This document shows positions 45,032 to 54,418 of a stretch of 64,000 bases of DNA, one piece after another (positions within the stretch are counted from its first letter, which is position 1; each line of letters starts with the position of its first letter). Source of the stretch: Noviherbaspirillum galbum (GTDB taxonomy: Bacteria; Pseudomonadota; Gammaproteobacteria; Burkholderiales; Burkholderiaceae_D); NCBI RefSeq assembly GCF_010974945.1, contig NZ_JAAIVB010000078.1, forward strand, positions 124,001 through 188,000, read 5' to 3'. The notes beneath the pieces were generated by a model. That model saw only the letters and a list, made by a program, of their open reading frames with translations. It did not search any database and was not told where the DNA came from. The translations under genes were made by a program, and so were the position numbers.

Positions 45032-46173
45032 ACCAGACCCGATACCGCATCTGCGCCCGGTGCGTCATGGACACCAGCGATCCGAGGATCCATTTCGACG
45101 AAGAGGGCGTGTGCGACCATTGCCGCCGCTTCGACAGCGAGATGCGCCGCAAGTGGTATCCCAACGAGGAAGGCGCGGCGCGCTGGAAAGCCATGGCGGA
45201 GCAGATACGGGAAGAAGGCAGGAACAAGGAATACGACTGCATCCTCGGCCTCAGCGGCGGCGCGGACAGTTCCTTCCTCGCCTACAAGTGCCGCGACTGG
45301 GGACTGCGGCCGCTGGTCGTGCATGTCGACGCGGGCTGGAACAGCGAACTGGCGGTGCAGAACATCGAGAGAATCGTCAAGTACTGCAACTTCGACCTGC
45401 ATACCCATGTCGTGGACTGGGAAGAGATGCGCGACCTGCAACTGGCCTACCTGCGTTCCGGCGTGGCCAACCAGGACGTGCCGCAAGACCACGTCTTCTT
45501 CGCCAGCCTCTACCATTTCGCCACGAGCAACGGCATCCGCACCGTCCTCAGCGGCGGCAACATCGCGACCGAATCCATCTTTCCCGATGCCTGGGAGGGC
45601 GCGGCCATGGATTCGATCAACCTCAAGGCCATCCACCGCCGCTTCGGCGAACACCCCCTGAAAACCTTCAGCACCATCAGCTTCTTCGAGTGCTATATCT
45701 GGTATCCCTTCGTGCGGCGCATGCGCACGGTCAGGCCGCTCAACTACATGCCCTACAACAAGGCGAGCGCCATCGCCGAGCTCGAGCGCGTCGTCGGCTG
45801 GCGTTCGTATGGCCGCAAGCATGGCGAGTCGCTCTTCACGCGCTTCTTCCAGAATCATTACCTGCCGGTGAAGTTCGGCTTCGACAAGCGCCGTCCGCAC
45901 CTGAGCAGCCTGATCGTTTCAGGGCAGATGACGCGCGACGAGGCCCTGGCGGAACTGGCCCAGCCGCTCTACGATCCGGACGAACTGGAAATCGACATCA
46001 ATTATTTCTGCAAGAAGCTTTGCATCTCGCGCACGGAATTCGATGCGCTGCTGTCCGTGCCGTCCCACCACTATTCGGACTTTCCGAACTGGGACGTTCG
46101 CTATCGCCTGCTGAAGCGCGTGCAGGAAATGGTGGAGACTGCGCTCGGCCGCCGCATCAACGTTTACTCCTGA
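45028..46173 (+). CDS. wbpG: N-acetyl sugar amidotransferase, copy 2
   Basis: The 381-residue protein is homologous over its whole length to the product at 35188-36339. Cys9/Cys12 and Cys29/Cys32 are the CxxC pairs and SGGADS is the PP-loop at 76-81. Blocks such as VVDWEE.RDLQ, ATES and KYGFDKR-like ends align with copy 1. There is no second hisH/hisF pair, so it may share the one present or use another ammonia source. Sequence divergence is large, so it is an old paralogue with perhaps a different sugar. It ends the coupled 14-gene run. Confidence 0.9.
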   Translation: MNQTRYRICARCVMDTSDPRIHFDEEGVCDHCRRFDSEMRRKWYPNEEGAARWKAMAEQIREEGRNKEYDCILGLSGGADSSFLAYKCRDWGLRPLVVHVDAGWNSELAVQNIERIVKYCNFDLHTHVVDWEEMRDLQLAYLRSGVANQDVPQDHVFFASLYHFATSNGIRTVLSGGNIATESIFPDAWEGAAMDSINLKAIHRRFGEHPLKTFSTISFFECYIWYPFVRRMRTVRPLNYMPYNKASAIAELERVVGWRSYGRKHGESLFTRFFQNHYLPVKFGFDKRRPHLSSLIVSGQMTRDEALAELAQPLYDPDELEIDINYFCKKLCISRTEFDALLSVPSHHYSDFPNWDVRYRLLKRVQEMVETALGRRINVYS

Positions 46174-46257
46174 CCTTCCCTCCCGGCCCGACGGCATCCG
46201 GCGCACCCGGCATGCCGGCGCGGCATCTCCCGAACTCCCCTCGCATCCGCATCCCTC

Positions 46258-46278
46258 GTGCGGGCTGATTGCCCGCAC
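46258..46278 (+). terminator. Hairpin after the 14-gene run
   Basis: GTGCGGGC and GCCCGCAC form a perfect 8-bp stem with loop TGATT, 85 bp after the last stop codon. No U-tract follows (next bases TGTCGCATG), so it is a weak terminator or an RNA-stabilising stem. TGACGTCA, a perfect palindrome, lies just downstream at 46286-46293 inside ACTGTC/GACAGT arms. Confidence 0.4.
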
Positions 46279-46466
46279 TGTCGCATGACGTCAGACAGTC
46301 GCGCGCGGCCCAACACTTTCCGAGTCTGTTTGGCCGTTACGTTTGCTCATGAAAAGATACATTCCCTCAGGAACTAATTTCGTCGAGGCAATCTCGTAAA
46401 CAGGCATTCAGTGCAAAAGCTTGGCAGTAGACGAGCGCCTTTTTCGTTTTCCTAGAGGGGATTAAG

Positions 46467-48395
46467 TTGTCTAAATCACTTAAGCAGGTTGTTTTCATCC
46501 GGACCGCAATCGCTTGCGCCTGTACATCCATGATCCTGGCAGCCTGCGGCGGCAGCGGCAGCACAGATGGCGGACAGACCAGCGCCGCACCCACCAGCAG
46601 CACCAGCGCCGACAATGCGGCCGTAGCTTCCACCGCGAACGAAGCGTCCGTGCAGATCGCGGCCGCCGACGCCGCCGCCACGACCAATGTCGATTCCGGA
46701 CAAACGGCGCTGTATGCGCGCCGCTGGTGGCGTAACCCCACGACCGCACCGGCTCCCGCACCTGCGCCGGCTCCTGCACCTGCACCGGCTCCGGCACCTG
46801 CACCGGCACCCGCACCGGCTCCCGCGCCCGCACCGGCACCGGCACCCGCACCGGCTCCCGCACCTGCGCCGGCTCCCGCGCCCGCACCGGCACCCGCGCC
46901 TGCACCTGCACCTGCACCTGCACCTGCACCTGCACCTGCACCGGCTCCCGCACCCGCGCCGGCTCCTGCACCTGCCCCCGTGTCTTCCCGCTTCTCCTGC
47001 GGAGACAGCGTCGAATCCCAGGTCTGGGCCTCGTGGGACGGCAGCACCTTCATGCACAACTGGATCCAGGGCGACATCAACCGCGTGACCCAGCAGGGCG
47101 ACGTCTACGGCCTGTACGATTTCCAGATCGAATCGGAAAACATGTGGAACATGGCGCAGCGATGCGGCCGCACCAACCGGCTGCAGGAAGCCGCGGCACT
47201 GATCAACAGCACCTATTCCAAGCTCCAGGCCGCGCCGAACGGCGGCTACGGACGCGCCTGGGTCTGTACCGGCGGCGCCGGCACGGTCTGCTATGACAGC
47301 GGCCTCGCCAACACCGAGGTGAAGCTGGTGAGCTTCCAGTTCCTCGGGGCCGCCACCTTCGTCGCCAACGCGCTGGCCAATTCCGGGGCGGCGCTGAGCA
47401 GCAGCGACAAGGCCTTCATCAACAACACCATCGCCATCACCAACGAGCACCTGGTGCGCTGGGCCAACGATTACCAGATCGAACGCCTGCAGACCATGAT
47501 GAGCGCCACCACCTCCAGCCCGGCATGGAACGATTCCTTCCTGCTGTTCTCGGACATTGACCTCTGGCACCTGACGATCTATGCGGAAATGGCCGGTCTG
47601 CGCAAGTGGCAGGCAAGCCAGGGCATCGCGGTCGACAAGAGCAACGACACCCGCCTGCAGTCGCACATGAACGCCTTGCTGGCGATCTTCAACAAGCGTA
47701 CGTCGCTGATCACCGCGTCCACCACCGCCAAGGTGCCCGGCGCAGCGATGGCCGACGTGGATCGTGGCTTCTGGGGCAACATGCTGGCCAATACCTATGC
47801 CTCGTATTCCGGCAGCACCAAGCCGGTGGTGTGCTCGCCGTCGACCTACACCAATGTGTCGACGAGTTCGTTCACCAAGCGTAACGATACCGGCTGGGAC
47901 TTCAGCCATGCCCGCCGGCTCGTGCAGGCGATGGATGGCCTGGAGCGCAACCGCGCCGCGATGCTTTCCAGCTATGCCCTGACCGATTCGCAATTGCCGC
48001 CCACCACGCTGCCCAAGGCATTCGCGGCAGCGCTGCTCAACAACGTGTGGAACGGCGATACCGCGCAACCGGGCTTCAATAACTACTGGAGCGGCGCGAA
48101 CGGCTGGTTCGGCGCCTACTACAGCTCGTCGATCAGCTACTGCGACGAAGGCATGAAGCCTTACTCGATGGCGGACTCCTTCCCCACCGGCGGCTACGTC
48201 ACCTGGGCGAAGCATTATCCGGTCATCGGCCAGCTTGGCGCGACCATCTATGACCTGATGAGCAACTCGACCAGCGCCGGATCCAGCTTCATGACGACGA
48301 TGTATCCGCGCCTGAGCAGCGCATCGGGCGCCGACAACAAGGCGATCTCGATGTTCATGTTCCTCCCGTCACTGGTAGGCGTGGGCATCCAGTAA
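46467..48395 (+). CDS. Lipoprotein with Ala-Pro spacer, polysaccharide-linked family
   Basis: The 642-residue protein starts with TTG (AGAGGGG 7 bp upstream). The signal peptide ends in a lipobox ILAAC with Cys27, so it should be a membrane-anchored lipoprotein. A Ser/Ala-rich part (28-90), 39 Ala-Pro dipeptides (about 94-171) and a 470-residue domain follow. The domain is homologous to the exported protein at 28727-30199, with the same WSGANGWFG, DSFPTGGYVTWA and TGWDFSHARRLVQA blocks. The rigid spacer would hold it away from the membrane. Function is unknown; polysaccharide binding or processing is inferred from location. Confidence 0.82.
   Translation: MSKSLKQVVFIRTAIACACTSMILAACGGSGSTDGGQTSAAPTSSTSADNAAVASTANEASVQIAAADAAATTNVDSGQTALYARRWWRNPTTAPAPAPAPAPAPAPAPAPAPAPAPAPAPAPAPAPAPAPAPAPAPAPAPAPAPAPAPAPAPAPAPAPAPAPAPAPAPAPVSSRFSCGDSVESQVWASWDGSTFMHNWIQGDINRVTQQGDVYGLYDFQIESENMWNMAQRCGRTNRLQEAAALINSTYSKLQAAPNGGYGRAWVCTGGAGTVCYDSGLANTEVKLVSFQFLGAATFVANALANSGAALSSSDKAFINNTIAITNEHLVRWANDYQIERLQTMMSATTSSPAWNDSFLLFSDIDLWHLTIYAEMAGLRKWQASQGIAVDKSNDTRLQSHMNALLAIFNKRTSLITASTTAKVPGAAMADVDRGFWGNMLANTYASYSGSTKPVVCSPSTYTNVSTSSFTKRNDTGWDFSHARRLVQAMDGLERNRAAMLSSYALTDSQLPPTTLPKAFAAALLNNVWNGDTAQPGFNNYWSGANGWFGAYYSSSISYCDEGMKPYSMADSFPTGGYVTWAKHYPVIGQLGATIYDLMSNSTSAGSSFMTTMYPRLSSASGADNKAISMFMFLPSLVGVGIQ
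46746..46979. repeat. Ala-Pro coding repeat, 39 dipeptides
   Basis: A 234-bp stretch made of 6-bp units (GCACCT, GCACCG, GCTCCC, GCGCCG and similar) encodes 39 Ala-Pro dipeptides in frame. Runs of identical GCACCT units occur near 46911-46940. Loss or gain of units keeps the frame. The complement reads as long open frames that are artefacts. Confidence 0.95.
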
Positions 48396-48412
48396 GGACG
48401 TCCGCCAAGGCG

Positions 48413-48445
48413 TGCATGGCGTGCGTTTCTCTTGCACGCCATGCA
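48413..48445. other. Perfect 12-bp inverted repeat
   Basis: TGCATGGCGTGC and GCACGCCATGCA are perfect complements with a 9-nt loop, 18 bp after the lipoprotein stop. No U-tract follows. It precedes the canonical terminator at 48467 and may protect the 3' end of the transcript. Confidence 0.55.
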
Positions 48446-48466
48446 TCGGCCAGGACGGCCACCCGG

Positions 48467-48497
48467 GGGCCGGCATCGCAGGATGCCGGCCCTTTTT
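48467..48497 (+). terminator. Strong Rho-independent terminator of the lipoprotein gene
   Basis: GGGCCGGCATC and GATGCCGGCCC form a perfect 11-bp stem with loop GCAG, followed by TTTTT and CATTTT. It lies 71 bp after the stop codon and separates this gene from the second polysaccharide run. Confidence 0.92.
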
Positions 48498-48579
48498 CAT
48501 TTTCCCGCCGTCCGCGCGGCACCGGCCGTCATCGATAAACTGGATGGAAAGCGCGCCTAAGCCCCACCTTGGATGCAAC

Positions 48580-48590
48580 TTTCATACTAA
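48580..48590 (+). promoter_or_regulatory. Shared motif TTTCATACTAA, acyltransferase leader
   Basis: TTTCATACTAA lies 58 bp before the acyltransferase start. A near-identical TTTCATACTTAA lies 75 bp before the dehydratase start. CATACT could be a -10 box, though no -35 is convincing in either case. Confidence 0.35.
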
Positions 48591-48647
48591 TTTTTTGCGG
48601 CGATGCTGCCTATCCTGAAAGCTCTGTTACCAACAAGCGGGTAGATC

Positions 48648-49706
48648 ATGGTGACTGGCGCTCGGCAACAACCACATGGCAAGCCCGCCGAAAGGCGGAT
48701 CGACTGGGTCGACCATGCCAAGGGCATCTGCATCGTTGCCGTCGTGATGTTGTACGCCGCCCACCACGTCCAGGAAATCACCCAGGACATCGGCTGGATG
48801 CAGCACGTGGTCGATTTCGCGAAGCCGTTCCGCATGCCCGACTTCTTCCTGCTTTCGGGCCTGTTCGCCGCCCGGGTGCTGGACCGTCCGTGGAAGTCCT
48901 ACCTTGACACCAAGGTGCTGCATTTTGCCTATTTCTACGCGATCTGGGTCACCATCAAGTTCTTCTTCATGCACGGAACCGCGGTCTTCGGTCCGCATGC
49001 CGCGAGCCTGATTCCCGACTACCTCTTCCTGTTCATCCAGCCGCCAACAGGACCGCTCTGGTTCATCTACATCCTGTCGCTGTTCTTCATCGCCGTGCGC
49101 CTCATCCGGCGCTGGCCGCCCCAGCTGGCGGTCGCGATCGGCGCCGCGCTCCAGATGCTCGACCTCGACACCGGCGCCGTCCTGCTGGACAAGTTCGCGC
49201 ATTACTTCATCTTCTTCTATGCCGGATACCGCCTCGCGGACCTGGTATTCGAGTTCGCGGACTGGGCCCGCCTCCACAAGCGCGCCGCCCTCGGCCTGCT
49301 CTGGACCTGGTTCATCACCAATGCGCTGCTCGTGCGCTTCGATCTCGCGCTGCTGCCCGGCATCTCCCTGCTGACCGGATTCGCCGGCGCCTTCGCGGTA
49401 TTGCTCGCCGCCTCGCTGCTGGCGGACCTCGAGTGGATGCGCTGGCTGAGCCGTCTCGGCAAGCATTCCATCGTGGTCTACCTCGGATTCGTGGTACCGC
49501 TCGCCCTGATGCGTCCTTTCGTCGCGCGGGTGTCGGCCGTGGCGGGAACGGGCACGACCACGCTTGCGGTCACCCTGCTGTGCGTGGCGGGCGCGGTGCT
49601 GCTTTACCTGGCGGTGCGACCGACGCCATTGCGATACCTGTTCGTGCGGCCGCGCTGGATGGCGATGGGCCGCACGATGCCGGCGGTGGCGCAGAAGGCG
49701 CATTAG
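48648..49706 (+). CDS. Acyltransferase 3 family membrane protein
   Basis: The 352-residue protein has about ten membrane helices. RIDWVDHAKGICIVAVVMLY is the family's N-terminal R...D.AKGI.I motif with the catalytic-type His later in AAHH, and FAKPFRMPDFFLLSGLF is its second conserved block. Members O-acetylate or otherwise acylate extracellular sugars. It probably decorates the polysaccharide of this locus. ATG 48648 lacks a strong ribosome binding site. A TTTCATACTAA motif 58 bp upstream is shared with the next gene's leader. Confidence 0.88.
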   Translation: MVTGARQQPHGKPAERRIDWVDHAKGICIVAVVMLYAAHHVQEITQDIGWMQHVVDFAKPFRMPDFFLLSGLFAARVLDRPWKSYLDTKVLHFAYFYAIWVTIKFFFMHGTAVFGPHAASLIPDYLFLFIQPPTGPLWFIYILSLFFIAVRLIRRWPPQLAVAIGAALQMLDLDTGAVLLDKFAHYFIFFYAGYRLADLVFEFADWARLHKRAALGLLWTWFITNALLVRFDLALLPGISLLTGFAGAFAVLLAASLLADLEWMRWLSRLGKHSIVVYLGFVVPLALMRPFVARVSAVAGTGTTTLAVTLLCVAGAVLLYLAVRPTPLRYLFVRPRWMAMGRTMPAVAQKAH

Positions 49707-49798
49707 CCAATAGAACCCGGCGGCCGTGAAGCCCGGGCGCCGGCAACCGTTCAGTAAAACAAATGGACCATCGGCCGCAGGCCCGGCAAGCATTGAAT

Positions 49799-49810
49799 TT
49801 TCATACTTAA
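49799..49810 (+). promoter_or_regulatory. Shared motif TTTCATACTTAA, dehydratase leader
   Basis: Second copy of the motif at 48580, again followed by a pyrimidine-rich stretch and then GC-rich sequence. It suggests the dehydratase and the genes after it have their own promoter. Confidence 0.35.
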
Positions 49811-49884
49811 TCTTCCCGGCCTTCCCGCATAAAGTTAGACAACCCGAACCGCAACGAACCATCCACGCATTCCCGGACAACAGC

Positions 49885-51846
49885 ATGCTCGCTGAACGCT
49901 TCCCCGCCATCATCCGCTTTGCGCGCGCCGTCCAGGGCATGCGTCGTTCCACCAAGATCGCGGTGACGATCGCCATCGACCTCGTGTCGCTGCCCCTGTG
50001 CCTCGCCGTCGCCATGATCCTCAGGCTCGGCAGCGTGGAAGCCACCCTGCGCTACGGCATCTACCCCTACCTGGTGATCGCGGTCATCACCGTGCCGGCA
50101 TTCCTGAGCACCGGGCTGTATTCCGCCGTGATCCGCTACATCGATTACCGCCTCCTGCTGGCGACCGGCGCCGGACTGGCCGCCGTCATCGCATCCACCT
50201 ATGCCCTGCTGGTGCTGTTCGACTTCACCGAATTGCCCCTGAGCGCCCTCGTGATCTACTGGTTCATCGCCTTTTCCTACGTGGTCGCTTCCCGCCTGAG
50301 CGCGCGCGTGGTATTGCGCATCGGCAGCGGCGGAGCACACGGGCTGCCATCCTGCGCGGTGGGCATCTACGGCGCCGGCGAGGCCGGATCGAAGCTCGCC
50401 CTGGCCATGCGCGGCAGCGACAAGTACCGCGCGCTCTGCTTCTTCGACGACCATCCGGGACTGGACCAGCGCAATGTCGCCGGCCTGAAGGTGTTCCATT
50501 CCAGCCGCATCGCCGACGTGACGGGCATGCTGCATCTGTCGATGATCATCATCGCCATCCCGTCCGCCACCGTGTCGGAAAGGCGCCAGGTCATGCACAC
50601 CGCGAACACGGCCGGGGTCAAGGTGAAGATCCTGTGCAACCTGCTGGAACTGGCCGACGAGCAGATTTCTACACGCTCGATCCGGGAGCTGAAGATCGAC
50701 GACCTGCTCGGCAGGGAACCGATCCGCCCGCACCAGGAGCTGTTTTCCCGCTGCGTCCGGGCGCAACGCGTGCTGGTGACCGGCGGCGGCGGCTCGATCG
50801 GCAGCGAACTGTGCCGGCAGATCATGACGCAGTCGCCGGCCGAGCTGCACGTGCTCGACCACTGCGAGTTCGCCCTCTACAACATCCACCAGGAATTGCT
50901 TGCCGCCGCCGGCGGGATACCGGTGCGGGCCCACCTCGGCAGCGCCTGCGACGCCGGGCTGGTCGAACGCATCATGCGCGACTTTTCCATCGACACCGTC
51001 TACCACGCGGCGGCCTACAAGCACGTGCCGCTGGTGGAAGACAACATCGCCGAAGGCATCCGCAACAACATCGTCAGCGCGGAGGTGGTGGCGAACACCG
51101 CGGGCAAATACAAGGTCAAGACCTGCGTGCTGATCTCCACCGACAAGGCGGTGCGGCCGACCAGCATCATGGGCGCGAGCAAGCGCATCGCCGAGCTGAT
51201 CTTCCAGGCCGCGAACATGACCCATGGCGGCAGCACGCGCTACTGCATGGTCCGCTTCGGCAACGTGCTGGGATCGTCGGGATCGGTCGTGCCGCTGTTC
51301 AAGAGCCAGATCGAGCGCGGCGGGCCGATCACCATCACCCATCCCGAAGTCGTCCGCTATTTCATGTCGATCCCCGAGGCAGCCCAGCTGGTCATGCAGG
51401 CCGGCGCCATGGCAACCGGCGGCGACGTGTTCGTGATGGACATGGGCGACCAGGTCAAGATCTGCGACCTCGCACGCACCATGATCGCCATGTGCGGCTT
51501 GAAGGAAAAGAATGCTTCCAACCCGGAAGGCGACATCGAGATCCGCTTCGTCGGCCTGCGTCCCGGGGAAAAGCTGTACGAGGAATTGTTTGCAGGCAAG
51601 GACGCCATTCCCAGCCGCCACCCCCGCATCATGACGACCAGCGAATACGTGGTCGAGCCGCCGCTGCTGGCGCAGCAGCTCGCCTACCTGCACGTGGCTT
51701 GCGCCAACAATGACATGACCATGATCCGCTTCCTGGTGAAGCGGCTGGTGGAAGAGTATCAACCGGCCGCGCGGGCAGAACCGGAGAACGTCGTGCCGCT
51801 GCCGCGCCTCGGACCGGAACGGAGAAGGAAGCTGGCCAACGCCTGA
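49885..51846 (+). CDS. Membrane NDP-sugar 4,6-dehydratase (WbpM/PglF/CapD class)
   Basis: The 653-residue protein has four N-terminal membrane helices (about 28-150), a first Rossmann-like domain (VGIYGAGEAGSKLA) and a C-terminal short-chain dehydrogenase domain with GGGGSIGSELCRQI near 298. The TDK, PTSIMGASKR active-site segment has Met in place of the usual Tyr, as in the WbpM class. It removes water from UDP-GlcNAc to give a 4-keto-6-deoxy sugar, leading to QuiNAc, FucNAc or diNAcBac. ATG 49885 gives family length; an upstream GTG is possible. Confidence 0.92.
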   Translation: MLAERFPAIIRFARAVQGMRRSTKIAVTIAIDLVSLPLCLAVAMILRLGSVEATLRYGIYPYLVIAVITVPAFLSTGLYSAVIRYIDYRLLLATGAGLAAVIASTYALLVLFDFTELPLSALVIYWFIAFSYVVASRLSARVVLRIGSGGAHGLPSCAVGIYGAGEAGSKLALAMRGSDKYRALCFFDDHPGLDQRNVAGLKVFHSSRIADVTGMLHLSMIIIAIPSATVSERRQVMHTANTAGVKVKILCNLLELADEQISTRSIRELKIDDLLGREPIRPHQELFSRCVRAQRVLVTGGGGSIGSELCRQIMTQSPAELHVLDHCEFALYNIHQELLAAAGGIPVRAHLGSACDAGLVERIMRDFSIDTVYHAAAYKHVPLVEDNIAEGIRNNIVSAEVVANTAGKYKVKTCVLISTDKAVRPTSIMGASKRIAELIFQAANMTHGGSTRYCMVRFGNVLGSSGSVVPLFKSQIERGGPITITHPEVVRYFMSIPEAAQLVMQAGAMATGGDVFVMDMGDQVKICDLARTMIAMCGLKEKNASNPEGDIEIRFVGLRPGEKLYEELFAGKDAIPSRHPRIMTTSEYVVEPPLLAQQLAYLHVACANNDMTMIRFLVKRLVEEYQPAARAEPENVVPLPRLGPERRRKLANA

Positions 51847-51915
51847 GCGTCGAACCGGCCGGCGGGATGAAGGAGACGAGACGCGCAAGACGCGTCGGCA
51901 AGGCAAGAGAAAACC

Positions 51916-53331
51916 ATGGAAGCCCGGCTTCCGATCATCAACCAACGACACGGATGGCTCATGCAAACCCTAGATCCCATCGAATCGGCACCCATCGTCA
52001 TTGAAGCGGTGCAGTCGGAGCCGCGCGCCCTGGCGGCGCTGCTCGACAAACTGGAAAACCGCACCGCCGTCATCGGCATCGTCGGCCTGGGCTACGTCGG
52101 CCTGCCGCTGATGCTGCGGTATGCCTACGCCGGCTTCCATGTCATCGGCTTCGACATCGACGACGGGAAGGTCGACAAGATCAATCGCGGGGAAACCTAC
52201 ATCGAACATATCTCCGCGCTTTCGGTGGGCGAGATAATTGGTCGCGGCTCCGAGGCGACCACCGACTTCCGCCGGGCCAGCGAGGCCGATGCGCTGATCA
52301 TCTGCGTGCCGACGCCGCTGAACGCCTACCGCGAGCCGGACCTGAGCTTCATCCTCAATACCGTCGATGCGCTCGCGCCGCACCTGCGTCCGGGCCAGTT
52401 GGTGTCGCTGGAAAGCACGACCTATCCCGGCACGACCGAGGAGGAACTGCTGCCGCGCATCCGCGCGCAGGGCCTGGAGGTCGGCAGCGACGTGTTCCTG
52501 GTGTTCTCGCCGGAGCGCGAAGACCCGGGCAATCCCAAGTTCAAGACGCGCTCCATCCCGAAGGTCGTCGGCGGCGTCACGCCGCACTGCCAGCGGGCCG
52601 GCATCGCCCTCTACGGCGCGGCGATCGACCGCGTCGTGCCGGTGACGTCGACGCGCGCGGCCGAGCTGACCAAGCTCCTGGAAAACATCTACCGCGCGGT
52701 GAACATCGGACTGGTCAACGAGATGAAGATCATCGCCGACCGCATGGGCATCGACATCCATGAAGTCATCAACGCGGCCGCGACCAAGCCCTTCGGATTC
52801 ACGCCGTATTATCCCGGCCCCGGCCTGGGCGGGCATTGCATTCCGATCGATCCGTTCTACCTCACGTGGAAGGCGCGCCAGTACGGCCTGCATACCCGCT
52901 TCATCGAGCTGGCGGGGGAAATCAACAACGACATGCCTTACTGGGTGGTCAACAAGGTCGCGAGCGCGCTCAACGACCGCGGACGGTCCATCAAGCACAG
53001 TCGCATCCTGGTGCTGGGCATCACCTACAAGAAGGATGTCGACGACATGCGCGAGTCGCCGTCGGTGCGGCTGATGGAACTAATGCGCGACCGCGGCGCC
53101 ATCCTGTCCTATTCCGACCCGCACGTCCCGGTGTTCCCCAAGATGCGGGATCACCACTTCGAGATGGAAAGCACGCCGCTCACGCGCGAAGTCCTGGAGG
53201 CGACGGACCTGGTCCTGCTGGCGACCAACCACAGCGACGTCGACTATGACTTCGTGCAGAAGCACGCCAGCATCATCGTCGATACCCGCGGCGTCTACCT
53301 GACTCCCCATCCCAACGTCATCAAGTCATGA
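51916..53331 (+). CDS. wbpA: UDP-N-acetylglucosamine 6-dehydrogenase
   Basis: The 471-residue enzyme has [15 protein letters not shown] for NAD binding, [24 protein letters not shown], and the catalytic Cys308 in [11 protein letters not shown]. The closest named type is WbpA/WlbA, which oxidises UDP-GlcNAc to UDP-GlcNAcA. It is followed at once by wbpB, wbpD and wbpE, which fixes the pathway. AAGAGAAAA precedes ATG 51916; Met16 at 51961 is an alternative start. Step one of UDP-2,3-diacetamido-2,3-dideoxyglucuronate synthesis. Confidence 0.93.
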   Translation: MEARLPIINQRHGWLMQTLDPIESAPIVIEAVQSEPRALAALLDKLENRTAVIGIVGLGYVGLPLMLRYAYAGFHVIGFDIDDGKVDKINRGETYIEHISALSVGEIIGRGSEATTDFRRASEADALIICVPTPLNAYREPDLSFILNTVDALAPHLRPGQLVSLESTTYPGTTEEELLPRIRAQGLEVGSDVFLVFSPEREDPGNPKFKTRSIPKVVGGVTPHCQRAGIALYGAAIDRVVPVTSTRAAELTKLLENIYRAVNIGLVNEMKIIADRMGIDIHEVINAAATKPFGFTPYYPGPGLGGHCIPIDPFYLTWKARQYGLHTRFIELAGEINNDMPYWVVNKVASALNDRGRSIKHSRILVLGITYKKDVDDMRESPSVRLMELMRDRGAILSYSDPHVPVFPKMRDHHFEMESTPLTREVLEATDLVLLATNHSDVDYDFVQKHASIIVDTRGVYLTPHPNVIKS

Positions 53332-53343
53332 GGCAGGCATAGC

Positions 53344-54417
53344 ATGAAACATTTTTCCCATACCGCCGCCATCAAGCCGATTTCCCGGCCGATCCGTTTC
53401 GCGCTGGTGGGATGCGGGCGCATCTCCGCCAACCACTTCAGCGCGCTCAAGCAGCATGCCGGCGAGTGCGAACTGGTCGGCGTATGCGACATCGACGGCC
53501 GGGCGCTCGAGATGGCGGCGGAGATCACGCGGGCCCGGCCGTACCGGAGCATGGAACATCTGCTGGCGGACTGCGACGCCGACGCGGTCATCCTGACCAC
53601 GCCCTCCGGACTCCATTCCAGCCAAGCGATCAGGGTGGCGCAGGCCGGGAAGCATGTCGTCACCGAGAAACCCATGGCGACCCGCTGGGAAGACGGCAAG
53701 CGCATGGTCGCGGCCTGCGACGACGCCGGCGTGCAATTGTTCGTGGTCAAGCAGAACCGACGCAATGCCACCCTCAAGCTGCTGAAGAAGGCGGTGGAGG
53801 AGCATCGCTTCGGGCGCATCCACATGGTGAACCTCAACGTCTTCTGGACCCGGCCCCAGGAGTACTACGACAGCGCCGACTGGCGCGGCACCTGGGAATA
53901 CGACGGCGGCGCCTTCATGAACCAGGCGAGCCACTACGTCGATCTCATCGAATGGCTGATCGGCCCCGTGGAAAGCCTGCACGCCTACACCGCGACGCTC
54001 GAACGCAACATCGAGGTCGAGGACACCGGCGTGATGTGCCTGCGCTGGCGCAATGGCGCGCTCGGGTCGGTGAACGTGACGATGCTGACCTATCCGAAGA
54101 ACCTCGAAGGCAGCATCACGGTCCTGGGCGAGAACGGCACGGTACGCATCGGCGGCGTGGCCCTGAACGAAGTCCAGCACTGGGAATTCGCCGAGCCCAG
54201 CGAGGACGACGAGAAGGTGATGGCCGCTAGCTATCCGACTTCCTCGGTCTATGGCTTCGGGCACGCCCAGTATTACGACAACGTGATCAAGGTGCTGCAA
54301 GGAGAAGCCTTCCCTGAAACGGACGGCCGGGAAGGACTCAAGACCCTCGAGGTCCTCATCGCGACCTATCTCTCTGCCCGCGACGGCCGCCGCGTGGCGC
54401 TGCCGCTGGAGTACTGA
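53344..54417 (+). CDS. wbpB: UDP-GlcNAcA 3-dehydrogenase (Gfo/Idh/MocA family)
   Basis: The 357-residue oxidoreductase has [16 protein letters not shown] for nucleotide binding, the [11 protein letters not shown] segment with the conserved EKP lysine, and [15 protein letters not shown] with the catalytic-type His. WbpB oxidises C3 of UDP-GlcNAcA, and WbpE then aminates the keto sugar. It starts 12 bp after wbpA. The 2-3 bp gap to wbpD implies co-translation. Confidence 0.92.
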   Translation: MKHFSHTAAIKPISRPIRFALVGCGRISANHFSALKQHAGECELVGVCDIDGRALEMAAEITRARPYRSMEHLLADCDADAVILTTPSGLHSSQAIRVAQAGKHVVTEKPMATRWEDGKRMVAACDDAGVQLFVVKQNRRNATLKLLKKAVEEHRFGRIHMVNLNVFWTRPQEYYDSADWRGTWEYDGGAFMNQASHYVDLIEWLIGPVESLHAYTATLERNIEVEDTGVMCLRWRNGALGSVNVTMLTYPKNLEGSITVLGENGTVRIGGVALNEVQHWEFAEPSEDDEKVMAASYPTSSVYGFGHAQYYDNVIKVLQGEAFPETDGREGLKTLEVLIATYLSARDGRRVALPLEY

Positions 54418-54418
54418 C

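Noticed and set aside
46174-46466. Cyclic-di-GMP riboswitch in the lipoprotein leader
   Set aside because: The conserved GEMM core segments are absent; only a simple stem and a palindrome are seen.
46367-48215. Long minus-strand frames over the lipoprotein gene with Gly-Ala or Arg-Cys repeats
   Set aside because: They are complements of the Ala-Pro coding repeat. The plus-strand frame has a signal peptide, a lipobox and a clear paralogue.
49807-51966. 719-codon minus-strand frame opposite the dehydratase
   Set aside because: Antisense shadow; WbpM-class motifs are on the plus strand.
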